From: DASYPQ01 sp046155895
GTDB taxonomy: Bacteria > Planctomycetota > UBA1135 > GCA-002686595
Assembly (NCBI GenBank): GCA_046155895.1
Contig: JBJXFB010000188.1
Span: forward strand, 1-14,407
Direction of reading: 5' to 3'
Length of the DNA: 14,407 nt
The notes below the pieces were generated by a model. The model saw only the letters and a list, made by a program, of their open reading frames with translations, was not told the DNA's origin and did no database searches. Position 1 is the stretch's first letter; each line of letters starts with the position of its first letter. Shown one piece after another: positions 1-7,261 of the stretch. The translations under genes and the position numbers were made by a program.

Positions 1-1727
1 CCGAGCACGGTGTTGTCGCGGTAGTAGACCATGTACCAGCGCGGCTGCCCGGGCTGGATCACGTCGCCCTTGGCCGCCGACCGCGCCGAAACGGACTGAT
101 CTCCCGCGCCGAAGTCCGGCGCCGTGATGCTCCCGGCGACCGCGCTCTTCGCGTACAGCCGCTTCAGCGACCCGCCGACGCATCGAATGCCTTGGCCGTA
201 GACGATGCCGTCGGCCTCGAAGACCGTCCCCTGCAGCACGATGCTCAAAGCCGTCGGCTTCTCCCCGCTCGTCGTGAAGACCAGGGAATCCGCCGACAGC
301 TCCGTCACGCCGCTCGCGTTCAGCGCCGCTCCGCCCGTCGCCGACGAGTTGTCGCATCCGCGCGACGGTCCTCCGGCAGGGTTCGCGCACGGGCAAGGAG
401 TCACGCCTCCCACTCCAGGGTCGCACATGATCGAGAAGCTCGTCGATGCAAGATCGCGGACGTAGATCTGCCCTCGACCGTTCGTGTCGCCAGGCACGAG
501 GTTGGTCGAACCGCTGGCGAAAGCCACCCAGCGTCCGTCGGCGGAGATCGTCCCGTAGTTGCAGGTCCCGTTCCCCTGGGCTCCCGCGGAGTCGAGCGAC
601 TCCCGCTCCGTCGTGTTGTTCAGCCTGTCCCGAACGAAAACGTCAATGCGAACGTTGGTGTCCCCGGGAACCAGATTCGTGGCGCGGCCTTGCATCACGA
701 CGAACCGTCCGTCATCCGAGATCGCCGTCGAGAAGGTGTGCTGGTTCGCCTCTCCTTCCCCCGTATTCACGCTCATCCGCCGCGTCGTTCCCGACAGCCG
801 GTCGCGCAGGAACGCGTCGATCCTCAAGTTCGTGTCGTTCGCGACGAGGTTGGACGCGCTGCTCGTGAAGAGGACGAAGCGTCCGTCGGCGGAGATCGCG
901 TCCATCGAACTGATCGTGGGCGCCGGCGACCCGTCCGACGCGAGGCTCACCCGCTCCGTCTCGCCCGTCACCCGGTCGTGCACGAAGGCGCCCTTGTCCG
1001 TCGGGTCGCCCGGGACCAGGTTTCCGGCGAGACTCGTGAACGCGACGAACCGGCCATCCGCGGAGATCCTGGCGCCGAAGCTCCACCCGTTACCCTGGAC
1101 TCCCGCCGAGGACACGCTGACCCGCTCGGTCGTGCCGGCGATGCGGTCGCGCACGAAGATGTCCCGCTGGCCGTTCGTGTCACCCACCACCAGGTCGCTC
1201 GCAAAGCTCTCGAAGGCGACATGGCGCCCGTCCGCGGAGATCGACGGCCCGGAGCTATCCCCAGACACCGTCTGCCCGCCGGTCGATTTCAGATTCACTT
1301 TCTCCGTCGTGCCCGTGACGCGGTCGCGGACGAACACGTCTTCGTAGAGATACTCGTCGATCGGGATCAGGTTGGTCGCCCTGCTCCTGAACGCGACGTA
1401 GCGCCCGTCCGCGGAGATCGAGGCCGCGCTGCTGTCCCCGTTGCCAAACACGCCAGAGGAGTTCAGGCTCACGATCTCCGTCGTCCCCGCCAGCAGATCG
1501 CGCACGAAGACGTCTGTATCGTTTTCCGTGTCCCCGGCGACGAGGTTCGTCGCATCGGTCTCGAACACGACGTACCGCCCGTCGGAACTGATCTTGGCCC
1601 AATCGCAGGTCTGGTTCGCGAAGTCTCCCGCGCTGTTGACGCTCACGGGCCGCGTCACCTGCGCCGCGACTGGCGATCCAAGCAGCACTGCGAGGAAGAG
1701 AACCGTTGTCCGAGTGTTTTTCATCAT
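1..1727 (-). CDS. Secreted seven-bladed TolB/WD40-like propeller protein, copy 1 (3' end cut by window edge)
   Basis: The frame reads from an ATG at 1727 to the window edge, giving 575 residues. By comparison with its neighbour paralogue it lacks about 20-25 C-terminal residues. The N-terminus (MMKNTRTTVLFLAVLLGSPVAAQ) is a typical signal peptide, so the protein should be exported. Seven repeats of about 55-60 residues follow, each with an I-S-x-D-G-R core, a GD-x-N/T-type acidic loop and a (V/I)-R/H-D strand; this fits a closed seven-bladed beta-propeller. A C-terminal domain carries CPC.N, GC.NS and YYRD motifs, which I know from secreted planctomycete proteins; its function is unknown. The start at 1727 was chosen because GAAGGAG lies 6 nt upstream; ATGs at 1733 and 1724 fit worse. 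It probably shares a transcript with the paralogue upstream. The ligand is unknown; no catalytic residues are recognisable. Confidence 0.88.
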   Translation of the reverse strand, partial: MMKNTRTTVLFLAVLLGSPVAAQVTRPVSVNSAGDFANQTCDWAKISSDGRYVVFETDATNLVAGDTENDTDVFVRDLLAGTTEIVSLNSSGVFGNGDSSAASISADGRYVAFRSRATNLIPIDEYLYEDVFVRDRVTGTTEKVNLKSTGGQTVSGDSSGPSISADGRHVAFESFASDLVVGDTNGQRDIFVRDRIAGTTERVSVSSAGVQGNGWSFGARISADGRFVAFTSLAGNLVPGDPTDKGAFVHDRVTGETERVSLASDGSPAPTISSMDAISADGRFVLFTSSASNLVANDTNLRIDAFLRDRLSGTTRRMSVNTGEGEANQHTFSTAISDDGRFVVMQGRATNLVPGDTNVRIDVFVRDRLNNTTERESLDSAGAQGNGTCNYGTISADGRWVAFASGSTNLVPGDTNGRGQIYVRDLASTSFSIMCDPGVGGVTPCPCANPAGGPSRGCDNSSATGGAALNASGVTELSADSLVFTTSGEKPTALSIVLQGTVFEADGIVYGQGIRCVGGSLKRLYAKSAVAGSITAPDFGAGDQSVSARSAAKGDVIQPGQPRWYMVYYRDNTVL

Positions 1728-1733
1728 GACCAT

Positions 1734-1740
1734 CTCCTTC
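1734..1740 (-). promoter_or_regulatory. Shine-Dalgarno GAAGGAG overlapping the upstream gene's stop codon
   Basis: On the minus strand the text reads TGAAGGAG. The TGA stop (1739-1741) of the upstream propeller gene shares bases with the ribosome binding site for the ATG at 1727, with 6 nt of spacing. This geometry suggests translational coupling of the two paralogues and decides the start of copy 1. Confidence 0.75.
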
Positions 1741-3532
1741 AAGGTGCCCAGCTCACCATCCCCGTCTGCGTCGTGTTGAACGTGCTCGAGGAAGGACATC
1801 CTCCGAGCACGGTGTTGTCGCGGTAGTAGACCATGTACCAGCGCGGCTGCCCGGGCTGGATCACGTCGCCCTTGGCCGCCGACCGGGCCGAAACGGACTG
1901 ATCTCCCGCGCCGAAGTCCGGCGCCGTGATGCTCCCGCCGACGGCGCTCTTCGCGTAGAGGCGCTTGAGCGAGCCGCTGACGCAACGGACTCCCTGGCCG
2001 TAGACGATGCCCGTGTCCGCGAAAACCGTCCCTTGCAGCACGATGCTCAACGCCGTCGGCTTTTCCCCACTCGTCGTGAACACCAGCGAGTCCGCCGACA
2101 ACTCCGTCATGCCGCTCGCGGTCAGCGCGGCTCCGCCCGTGGCCGACGAGTTGTCGCACCCGCGCGAGCGCCCGCTAGGCGGATTCGAGCACGGGCAATT
2201 GGCCACCCCGCCGACTCCGGGATCGCACATGATCGAGAAGTCCGCTGCTTCACGGTCCCGCACGAACACGTCGGGTTGGCCGTTGTAGTCGACCGGAATG
2301 AGGTTGCTGGCCGAGGTTTGGAAGGCGACCCAGCGACCGTCCGCGGAGATGACGGGGTTGAAGCTGCCGACGTTCGCCTGCGCTCCGGCGGAATCGAGCG
2401 ACATGCGCTGCATCGTGTTGTTCAGCCGGTCGCGCACGAGAACATCCACGACCCCGTTCACGTCGCCCGGCACGAGGTTCCGCGCATCGCTCTGCATGAC
2501 CACGAACCGCCCGTCGGCCGAGATCGATCTCGCGAACGTGCTGCCGTTCCCCTGCCCTTCGCCCGTGTTCAGGCTCACCCGCCGCGTCGTTTCCAGATGC
2601 CGATCGCGCAGGAACGTGTCGCTCCGCCCGTTCGTGTCGTTCGCGACGAGGTTCGACGCCTCGCTCGTGAAGGCCACGAAGCGTCCGTCGGCCGAGATGG
2701 CGCCCACTGTGCTGTATCCGAGGGCCGACGTCCCGTCCGACGCGACGCTCGCCCTCTCCGTCTCGTTCGTCAGTCGGTCGTGGACGAAGACATCGGTGTT
2801 GATCGATCCGTCGTCCAGGACCAGGTTCGTGGCGAAGCTCGAGAACGCGACGAACCGGCCGTCCGCGGAGATCTTGGCGGTGAGGCTCGGTTCGTCTCCC
2901 TGGATCCCCGCCGTGGACAAGCTGACCCGCGCGGTCGTTCCGGCGACGAGGTCGCGCACGAAAACGTCTTGCTTCCCGTTCGTGTCCCCAGTCACCAAGT
3001 CGCTCGCCTCGCTCTGGAAGGCGACGTAGCGCCCGTCCGCGGAGATCGACGGCCCGGAGCTGGTCCCCGACACCGTCTGCCCGCCGGTCGACGTCAGGTT
3101 CACCTTCTCCGTCGTGCCGGTGACGCGGTCGTGGACGTAGACGTCACGGTCGAAGTAGGGATCGCTCGGGATCAGATTGGTCGCGTAGCTCTGGAACGCG
3201 ATGTAGCGGCCGTCCGCCGAGATCACGGGCTTGTCGCTGTGATCGTTCCCGATCGCGCCGGAGGAATCGACGCTCACAATCTCCATCGTCCCCGCGACGA
3301 GGTCGCGCACGAAGATGTCCATCCTGTCGTTGGTGTCGCCGGGCACGAGATTCGTCGCCAGGCTCTGGAACGCGATGTAGCGACCGTCGGCGGAAATCGC
3401 CGGCTGCGAGCTCGCCAAGTCTCCCAGGCCTCCGCTGCTGGGGATGCTCACGAGCCGCGTCACCTGCGCCGCGACCGGAGATCCGAGCAGCCCGGCAAGG
3501 AATAGAAGGCTGATTCGAAAACTCGTCGTCAT
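1739..3532 (-). CDS. Secreted seven-bladed TolB/WD40-like propeller protein, copy 2
   Basis: This gene encodes 597 residues. Residues 1-23 (MTTSFRISLLFLAGLLGSPVAAQ) form a signal peptide. Seven repeats with I-S-A-D-G-R cores begin near residues 46, 104, 163, 221, 279, 337 and 395. Most are followed by an acidic D-x-N-G-type loop, which may bind calcium, and then a V-R/H-D strand. This is a classic propeller of the TolB/WD40-like type. Residues from about 431 to 597 form a separate C-terminal domain with Cys 436, 446, 448, 459, 517 and 579, which could form disulfides in an exported protein. The start at 3532 has AAAGGAAGG 5 nt upstream and matches the start of the paralogue. The frame stays open upstream to an ATG at 3652 with an even better ribosome binding site, which would add 40 residues. 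The role is probably extracellular or periplasmic binding; the partner is unknown. Confidence 0.9.
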   Translation of the reverse strand: MTTSFRISLLFLAGLLGSPVAAQVTRLVSIPSSGGLGDLASSQPAISADGRYIAFQSLATNLVPGDTNDRMDIFVRDLVAGTMEIVSVDSSGAIGNDHSDKPVISADGRYIAFQSYATNLIPSDPYFDRDVYVHDRVTGTTEKVNLTSTGGQTVSGTSSGPSISADGRYVAFQSEASDLVTGDTNGKQDVFVRDLVAGTTARVSLSTAGIQGDEPSLTAKISADGRFVAFSSFATNLVLDDGSINTDVFVHDRLTNETERASVASDGTSALGYSTVGAISADGRFVAFTSEASNLVANDTNGRSDTFLRDRHLETTRRVSLNTGEGQGNGSTFARSISADGRFVVMQSDARNLVPGDVNGVVDVLVRDRLNNTMQRMSLDSAGAQANVGSFNPVISADGRWVAFQTSASNLIPVDYNGQPDVFVRDREAADFSIMCDPGVGGVANCPCSNPPSGRSRGCDNSSATGGAALTASGMTELSADSLVFTTSGEKPTALSIVLQGTVFADTGIVYGQGVRCVSGSLKRLYAKSAVGGSITAPDFGAGDQSVSARSAAKGDVIQPGQPRWYMVYYRDNTVLGGCPSSSTFNTTQTGMVSWAP

Positions 3533-3537
3533 GACAA

Positions 3538-3546
3538 CCTTCCTTT
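3538..3546 (-). promoter_or_regulatory. Ribosome binding site for propeller copy 2 (start 3532)
   Basis: AAAGGAAGG on the minus strand lies 5 nt before the ATG at 3532. It supports this start, which directly precedes the signal peptide shared with copy 1. Confidence 0.65.
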
Positions 3547-3548
3547 CG

Positions 3549-3578
3549 AGGATTCCAGCTGACCATCCTCGCTGTGTT
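3549..3578 (-). pseudogene. Remnant of the 3' end of a third propeller-family copy
   Basis: Read on the minus strand, this stretch encodes NTARMVSWNP. It matches the C-terminus of propeller copy 2 (NTTQTGMVSWAP) and sits at the equivalent place relative to the next gene's start. The DNA similarity runs on from GGATGGT through the ribosome binding site to the next ATG, as at the copy 2/copy 1 junction. The stop codon is lost: the junction has CCTTGAA where this copy has CCTCGAA. The remainder of this supposed copy is absent, so it is either a deletion scar or a trace of an older tandem array. Confidence 0.5.
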
Positions 3579-3649
3579 GCTCGGGCGACGATTGGCGCCG
3601 AGATCAGGAGTGCGGGGCTCGCCGCGACGATCCGACCGAACGGGGTCCT

Positions 3650-3666
3650 CATGGGAACACCTCCTT
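3650..3666 (-). promoter_or_regulatory. Perfect Shine-Dalgarno with in-frame alternative start for propeller copy 2
   Basis: The minus strand has AAGGAGGTG at 3658-3666, 5 nt before an ATG at 3652-3650. From there the frame runs without a stop into propeller copy 2, adding 40 residues before its signal peptide. The added N-terminus (MRTPFGRIVAASPALLISAP...) is itself mildly hydrophobic with an Arg-containing start. It may be a true longer start, or the surviving 5' end of a deleted upstream gene. Confidence 0.55.
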
Positions 3667-3703
3667 CGCTGCCCCCACGATAGCACGGTAGGGTGACCGC
3701 CGC

Positions 3704-4462
3704 ATGGACCCGCACGACCCGCGGCGCTGGGACGCGATGGCCGCCCGCTTCGACGACCTGGTGTGCCACGTGCTGGCTGAGGACCGCGGCCGGATCGTCG
3801 CGAAGCGGATCGCGGCGGAGGCGCGGAAGTTGCGAGGGCGCGGCTCGGGAAGGCGCCTCGTCGCGGTCGATTTCGGCTGCGGGACCGGCCGGGCGCTCGC
3901 CCTGCTCGCCCGTCACTTCGACCGGGTGATCGGCACCGACGTCAGCGGCGACTGCCTCGCCGCCGCGCGCGTTCCAGAAAGCGTCGAGCTCGTGCGCGCG
4001 GACCTCGGACGCCCGCGCGTCGCGCTGCCGGTCCCGAGGCGCGGCGCCGACCTCGGCTTGTGCGTCAACGTCGCGATCATGCCCGACGAGCGCCTGCGCA
4101 GCCGGATCCTCGCCAACGTCGCGCGCCACGTGCGCACGGGTGGACGGCTTTTCCTCGTCGTGCCCGCGCACGAGTCGGAGTTGCTCGTGCGGCGGCGCTT
4201 TGCGGAGTGGACCGGCTCCCGCGCGCGCACCGGACGCACCGAACGTCCCGTCGAAGGCCTGTTCCAGGTCGGCGGCGCCCTGACGAAGCTCTGGACGCGC
4301 GAGGAGCTCGAAACCCTCGGGCCCCGACTCGGCTTCCGTATTCTCTCGATCGAGCGCGTCGAGTACTCCTGGTCGACGGAGTTCGAGCATCCGCCGCGCT
4401 CGTTCCGCGCCCCGTACCCTTGGGACTGGCTCGCCGTGCTCGTGCGAGAAGTGCTAACGTAG
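3704..4462 (+). CDS. Class I SAM-dependent methyltransferase
   Basis: This gene encodes 252 residues and has the Rossmann fold of class I methyltransferases. Motif I is VDFGCGTG at residues 55-62, which binds S-adenosylmethionine. An acidic residue at the end of strand 2 (Asp79 in GTDVS) would hold the ribose hydroxyls. An RAD segment (98-100) and the LGLCVNV strand (117-123) match motifs II and III. The substrate cannot be told from the sequence. The C-terminal half (WTREEL.., PYPWDW) does not match a named subfamily that I recognise. A weak GGGTGA lies about 8-10 nt before the ATG. The stop is 7 nt before the aminotransferase start, so the two are probably co-transcribed. A direct role in pyrimidine breakdown is not obvious. 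Confidence 0.85.
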   Translation: MDPHDPRRWDAMAARFDDLVCHVLAEDRGRIVAKRIAAEARKLRGRGSGRRLVAVDFGCGTGRALALLARHFDRVIGTDVSGDCLAAARVPESVELVRADLGRPRVALPVPRRGADLGLCVNVAIMPDERLRSRILANVARHVRTGGRLFLVVPAHESELLVRRRFAEWTGSRARTGRTERPVEGLFQVGGALTKLWTREELETLGPRLGFRILSIERVEYSWSTEFEHPPRSFRAPYPWDWLAVLVREVLT

Positions 4463-4469
4463 CCAGTCC

Positions 4470-5807
4470 ATGGGCACGACGACGAATCCGAGCCCCGCGA
4501 AAGCTCCCACGCTCGACGCCGCTGCGGTCCGTGCGAAGCAGAAGGAATTCCTCTTCCCTTCGTGCACGAACTACTACCAGGAGCCGGTCGTCCCGGCCGA
4601 AGGCCGCGGCACGCGCGTGCGCGACCTCGACGGGCGCGAGTACCTCGACTTCTTTGGCGGGATCCTCACGCTCTCGGTCGGACACGCCCACCCCAAGGTC
4701 AACGCCGCGCTCAAGGCGCAGATCGACCGGATCGGACACGTCTCGTCGCTCTATCCTCACGCGCAGGTCGTCCAGCTCGCCGAGACGCTCGCGCGCATCA
4801 CGCCGGGGCGCTTGAAGAAGACGTACTTCGTCGCCTCGGGCACGGAGGCGGACGAGACCGCCGTCACGCTCGCGCAGGTCTTCACCGGCGCGCTGGAGAT
4901 CATCGCTCTGCGCCACGGCTACTCCGGGCGCTCGATGCTCGCGCAGTCGCTGACCGGCCACGCCTCCTGGCGCGCCGTTCCCTCGCAAGTCGCGGGCGTC
5001 AAGCACGCGGTCGCGCCCTACTGCTACCGCTGCCCGCTGAAGCTCACCTACCCGAGCTGCGGAATCCAGTGCGCAAAGGACATCGCCGAGCTTGTCCAGA
5101 CGACGACGACCGGCAAGATCGCCGGCTTCATCGCCGAGCCGATCCTGGGCGTCGGCGGGTTCATCACTCCCCCGCCGGAGTATTTCCAGATCGCCGTCGA
5201 CATCGTGCGCAAGCACGGCGGGATCTTCCTCTGCGACGAAGTGCAGACCGGATTCGGCCGCACGGGCACGCATCTCTTCGGCATCAGCCACTGGGGCGTC
5301 GAGCCCGACGTCATGACGATGGCGAAGGGCATCGCGAACGGGATGCCGCTCGCGGCGTGCATCGCGACGCCCGAGATCGCCGACGCGTTCCAGAAGATCC
5401 AGATCTCGACCTTCGGCGGCAGTCCGCTCTCGTGTGCGGCCGCGAACGCGACGATCGACGTCATCGAGACGGAGGGGCTCGCACGCAACGCCGAAGTCCA
5501 GGGCCGGAGGCTGCGCGAGGGCCTCGAGGAGCTCCAGCGGCGGTTCAAGAAGTCGATCGGCGACGTGCGCGGCAAGGGGCTGATGCAGGCTCTCGAGATC
5601 GTCGCCGACGAAGCGGGCGGCGATCGCACGCCGAATCCGCGCGAGCTCGGGCGAGTCTTCGAGGAAACGAAGAAGCGCGGCCTGCTGATCGGGAAGGGCG
5701 GCCTCCACGGGAACGTATTCCGGATCGCCCCGGCGCTGAACGTCGAGGCGCGCGAGATCGACGAGGCTCTGGCGATCCTCGGCGAGTCGTTCGCGGCGTG
5801 CGCGTAG
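4470..5807 (+). CDS. Class III PLP aminotransferase, AGXT2-like (probable beta-alanine/3-aminoisobutyrate or alanine-glyoxylate aminotransferase)
   Basis: The protein has 445 residues, usual for the class III (ornithine/omega-amino acid) aminotransferase family. SGT at 123-125 binds the PLP phosphate. Asp256 in DEVQTGFGR contacts the pyridine nitrogen. Lys286 in MAKGIANG is the Schiff-base lysine. STFGGSPLSCAA (313-324) and GDVRGKGLM (364-372) also match AGXT2-like proteins. An insertion at 185-201 carries four cysteines (C185, C188, C197, C201). The gene lies 16 nt before preT, so the likely role is transamination of beta-alanine or 3-aminoisobutyrate, end products of reductive pyrimidine breakdown. 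That substrate is inferred from context; alanine-glyoxylate activity is also known in this family. No clear ribosome binding site precedes the ATG, so translation may be coupled to the methyltransferase gene, which ends 7 nt upstream. Confidence 0.9.
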   Translation: MGTTTNPSPAKAPTLDAAAVRAKQKEFLFPSCTNYYQEPVVPAEGRGTRVRDLDGREYLDFFGGILTLSVGHAHPKVNAALKAQIDRIGHVSSLYPHAQVVQLAETLARITPGRLKKTYFVASGTEADETAVTLAQVFTGALEIIALRHGYSGRSMLAQSLTGHASWRAVPSQVAGVKHAVAPYCYRCPLKLTYPSCGIQCAKDIAELVQTTTTGKIAGFIAEPILGVGGFITPPPEYFQIAVDIVRKHGGIFLCDEVQTGFGRTGTHLFGISHWGVEPDVMTMAKGIANGMPLAACIATPEIADAFQKIQISTFGGSPLSCAAANATIDVIETEGLARNAEVQGRRLREGLEELQRRFKKSIGDVRGKGLMQALEIVADEAGGDRTPNPRELGRVFEETKKRGLLIGKGGLHGNVFRIAPALNVEAREIDEALAILGESFAACA

Positions 5808-5812
5808 CCCCT

Positions 5813-5819
5813 GGAGGAG
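5813..5819 (+). promoter_or_regulatory. Ribosome binding site of preT (GGAGGAG)
   Basis: GGAGGAG lies 4 nt before the ATG at 5824, in the 16-nt gap after the aminotransferase stop. It fixes the preT start. Confidence 0.7.
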
Positions 5820-5823
5820 ACAA

Positions 5824-7227
5824 ATGCCTTCCCGGAGCGACGCTTCCCTTCCGCGCGGACGGCTCGAGGAGCGGTTCACCGACAAGAGCCCGCTCTACAG
5901 CGAGGGCGAGGCTGCGGCGGAGGCTGCGCGCTGCCTCTACTGCTTCGACGCGCCTTGCATCCCGGCCTGCCCGACGGAGATCGACATCCCGACCTTCATC
6001 CGCAAGATCGCGACGAAGAACACGACGGGCGCGGCGCGCACGATCCTCGAGGCGAACCTGCTCGGCGCGAGCTGCGCGCGCGTCTGCCCGGTCGAGATCC
6101 TGTGCGAAGGCGCGTGCGTCTACGTCCCGTGGGGGCGGCCGGCGATCTCGATCGGCCGCCTGCAGCGCTACGCGATGGAGAAGGGCGCATCGCCGAAGCT
6201 GCTCGAGAAGGCGCCGAGCACGGGGCGATCGGTCGGCCTCGTGGGCGCGGGGCCGGCGTCGCTCGCGTGCGCGGGGACGCTGGCGCTGCTCGGCCACGAG
6301 ACGGTCGTCTACGAGAGGGAATCGCTCCCCGGCGGACTGAACACGACCGGCGTCGCTCCCTACAAGCTCCCGGTCGCGGACACAATCCGCGAAGTCGACT
6401 TCCTGCGCAGCCTCGGCGTGCGGATCGAGACGGGCGTGGAGATCGGCCGCGACCTGCACGGCGGTGAGCTGCTGCGCCGCCACGACGCCGTGTTCCTCGG
6501 CACGGGGCTCGGGTCGGACCTGCCGCTATCGGTGCCGGGCGCGGAGGGACCGGGCGTCGTCGGGGCGCTGGAGTGGATCCGGCGGATGAAGCTCGATCCG
6601 AAGGCCTCGATCGCCGGCATCCGGCGCGCGGCGGTGATCGGCGGAGGGAACACCGCGATCGACGTCGCCCGCGAGCTCGCGCAGCTCGGCGTGCCGGAAG
6701 TGCGCCTCGTGTACCGCCGCAGCGCGAGCGAGATGGCGGCGTACGAGCATGAATGGCTGGCCGCGAAGAAGGACGGCGTCGTCCTCATCCCGAACGCGAT
6801 CGTGAAGGAGATCATCCGGCAAGGTGCGCGCGCCGGGAACGGCCCGGGCCGCCCGGAGCGGCTGCGCCTCGCCGTCGCGAAGGACGGCCAGCCGACGAAC
6901 GAGGAGCGCGCGGCGATCCAGGTGGACAAGGTGGTGGTCGCGATCGGACGCTCGAAGGCCCAGCCCTTCGTCACCCAGTTCCCGGGCGTATCGATCGACG
7001 ACTCGGGTCGCTTGCGAGTCGATCCGGCGACCGGGCGTACGGGCAACCCGCGCGTCTTCGCGGGCGGCGACGCGGCGAACGGCGGCAAGGAAGTCGTCCA
7101 CGCGGTCGCGGAGGGGCAGGCCGCGGGGCGAGCGATCGACGCGATGCTGCAGGACCCGGCGATGTCGCGCGAATCGCACCGAGCCCCGGGACAGCGCGCG
7201 TCGCGCCGTGACGATCCGAACGACTGA
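5824..7227 (+). CDS. preT: NAD-dependent dihydropyrimidine dehydrogenase subunit PreT (GltD-like flavoprotein)
   Basis: The protein has 467 residues. It is the electron-input subunit that takes electrons from NAD(P)H through FAD and Fe-S clusters and passes them to PreA for reduction of uracil or thymine. The N-terminal domain has eight cysteines in two groups: C37, C40, C45, C49 and C84, C88, C94, C98, as in GltD and the N-terminal part of mammalian DPD. The FAD dinucleotide fold starts at GLVGAGPASLA (138-148). The NAD(P)H fold starts at VIGGGNTAID (271-280), followed by VYRRS and SEMAAYEHE. Near the C-terminus, FAGGDAANGG and the next helix complete the FAD site. The last 20 or so residues are polar and probably disordered. 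GltD-like subunits of other enzymes look alike, but a PreA gene 3.8 kb downstream supports the call. It shares a transcript with the aminotransferase. Confidence 0.9.
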   Translation: MPSRSDASLPRGRLEERFTDKSPLYSEGEAAAEAARCLYCFDAPCIPACPTEIDIPTFIRKIATKNTTGAARTILEANLLGASCARVCPVEILCEGACVYVPWGRPAISIGRLQRYAMEKGASPKLLEKAPSTGRSVGLVGAGPASLACAGTLALLGHETVVYERESLPGGLNTTGVAPYKLPVADTIREVDFLRSLGVRIETGVEIGRDLHGGELLRRHDAVFLGTGLGSDLPLSVPGAEGPGVVGALEWIRRMKLDPKASIAGIRRAAVIGGGNTAIDVARELAQLGVPEVRLVYRRSASEMAAYEHEWLAAKKDGVVLIPNAIVKEIIRQGARAGNGPGRPERLRLAVAKDGQPTNEERAAIQVDKVVVAIGRSKAQPFVTQFPGVSIDDSGRLRVDPATGRTGNPRVFAGGDAANGGKEVVHAVAEGQAAGRAIDAMLQDPAMSRESHRAPGQRASRRDDPND

Positions 7228-7261
7228 ACGCGAGACGACTGAGCGCGAAGAGGAACCAGGC

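Larger units (their letters stand above)
1..3532 (-). repeat. Tandem gene duplication: two head-to-tail propeller paralogues
   Basis: The segments 1-1727 and 1739-3532 are direct repeats of a whole gene. Blades match blade for blade: blade 2 of both copies has the unusual IP.D insertion and the following VN...TGGQTVSG loop. The duplication therefore copied a gene that already had seven blades. Identity is patchy. Positions 1-135 differ from 1803-1937 at only one base. The region near 1226-1325 is also very close to its counterpart near 3028-3127, while most other blades have clearly diverged. Confidence 0.85.
3533..3703. other. Divergent intergenic region between propeller pair and methyltransferase operon
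   Basis: These 171 bp separate minus-strand and plus-strand transcription units, so promoters for both are expected here. I see no convincing -35/-10 pair. On the minus strand TGCTATCGT (about 3678-3686) weakly resembles an extended -10. The region also holds the two ribosome binding sites and the gene remnant listed separately. No other gene is evident. Confidence 0.5.

Noticed and set aside
192..3505. Long plus-strand open frames (192-1826 and 2033-3505) opposite the propeller genes
   Set aside because: They are Arg/Val/His-rich low-complexity translations without domains and mirror the repeated blades on the true strand. The minus-strand frames have signal peptides, blades and ribosome binding sites.
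1..3532. CRISPR-like or minisatellite reading of the regular repeats
   Set aside because: The period of about 170-180 bp is in frame and encodes propeller blades with degenerate sequence; there are no identical short repeats with unique spacers.
4077..6483. Long antisense and +frame open frames over the aminotransferase and preT (4077-5885 minus, 4562-6340 plus, 5545-6483 minus)
   Set aside because: They are Arg- and Ala-rich shadow frames caused by high GC. The overlapping plus-strand genes have full catalytic motifs.
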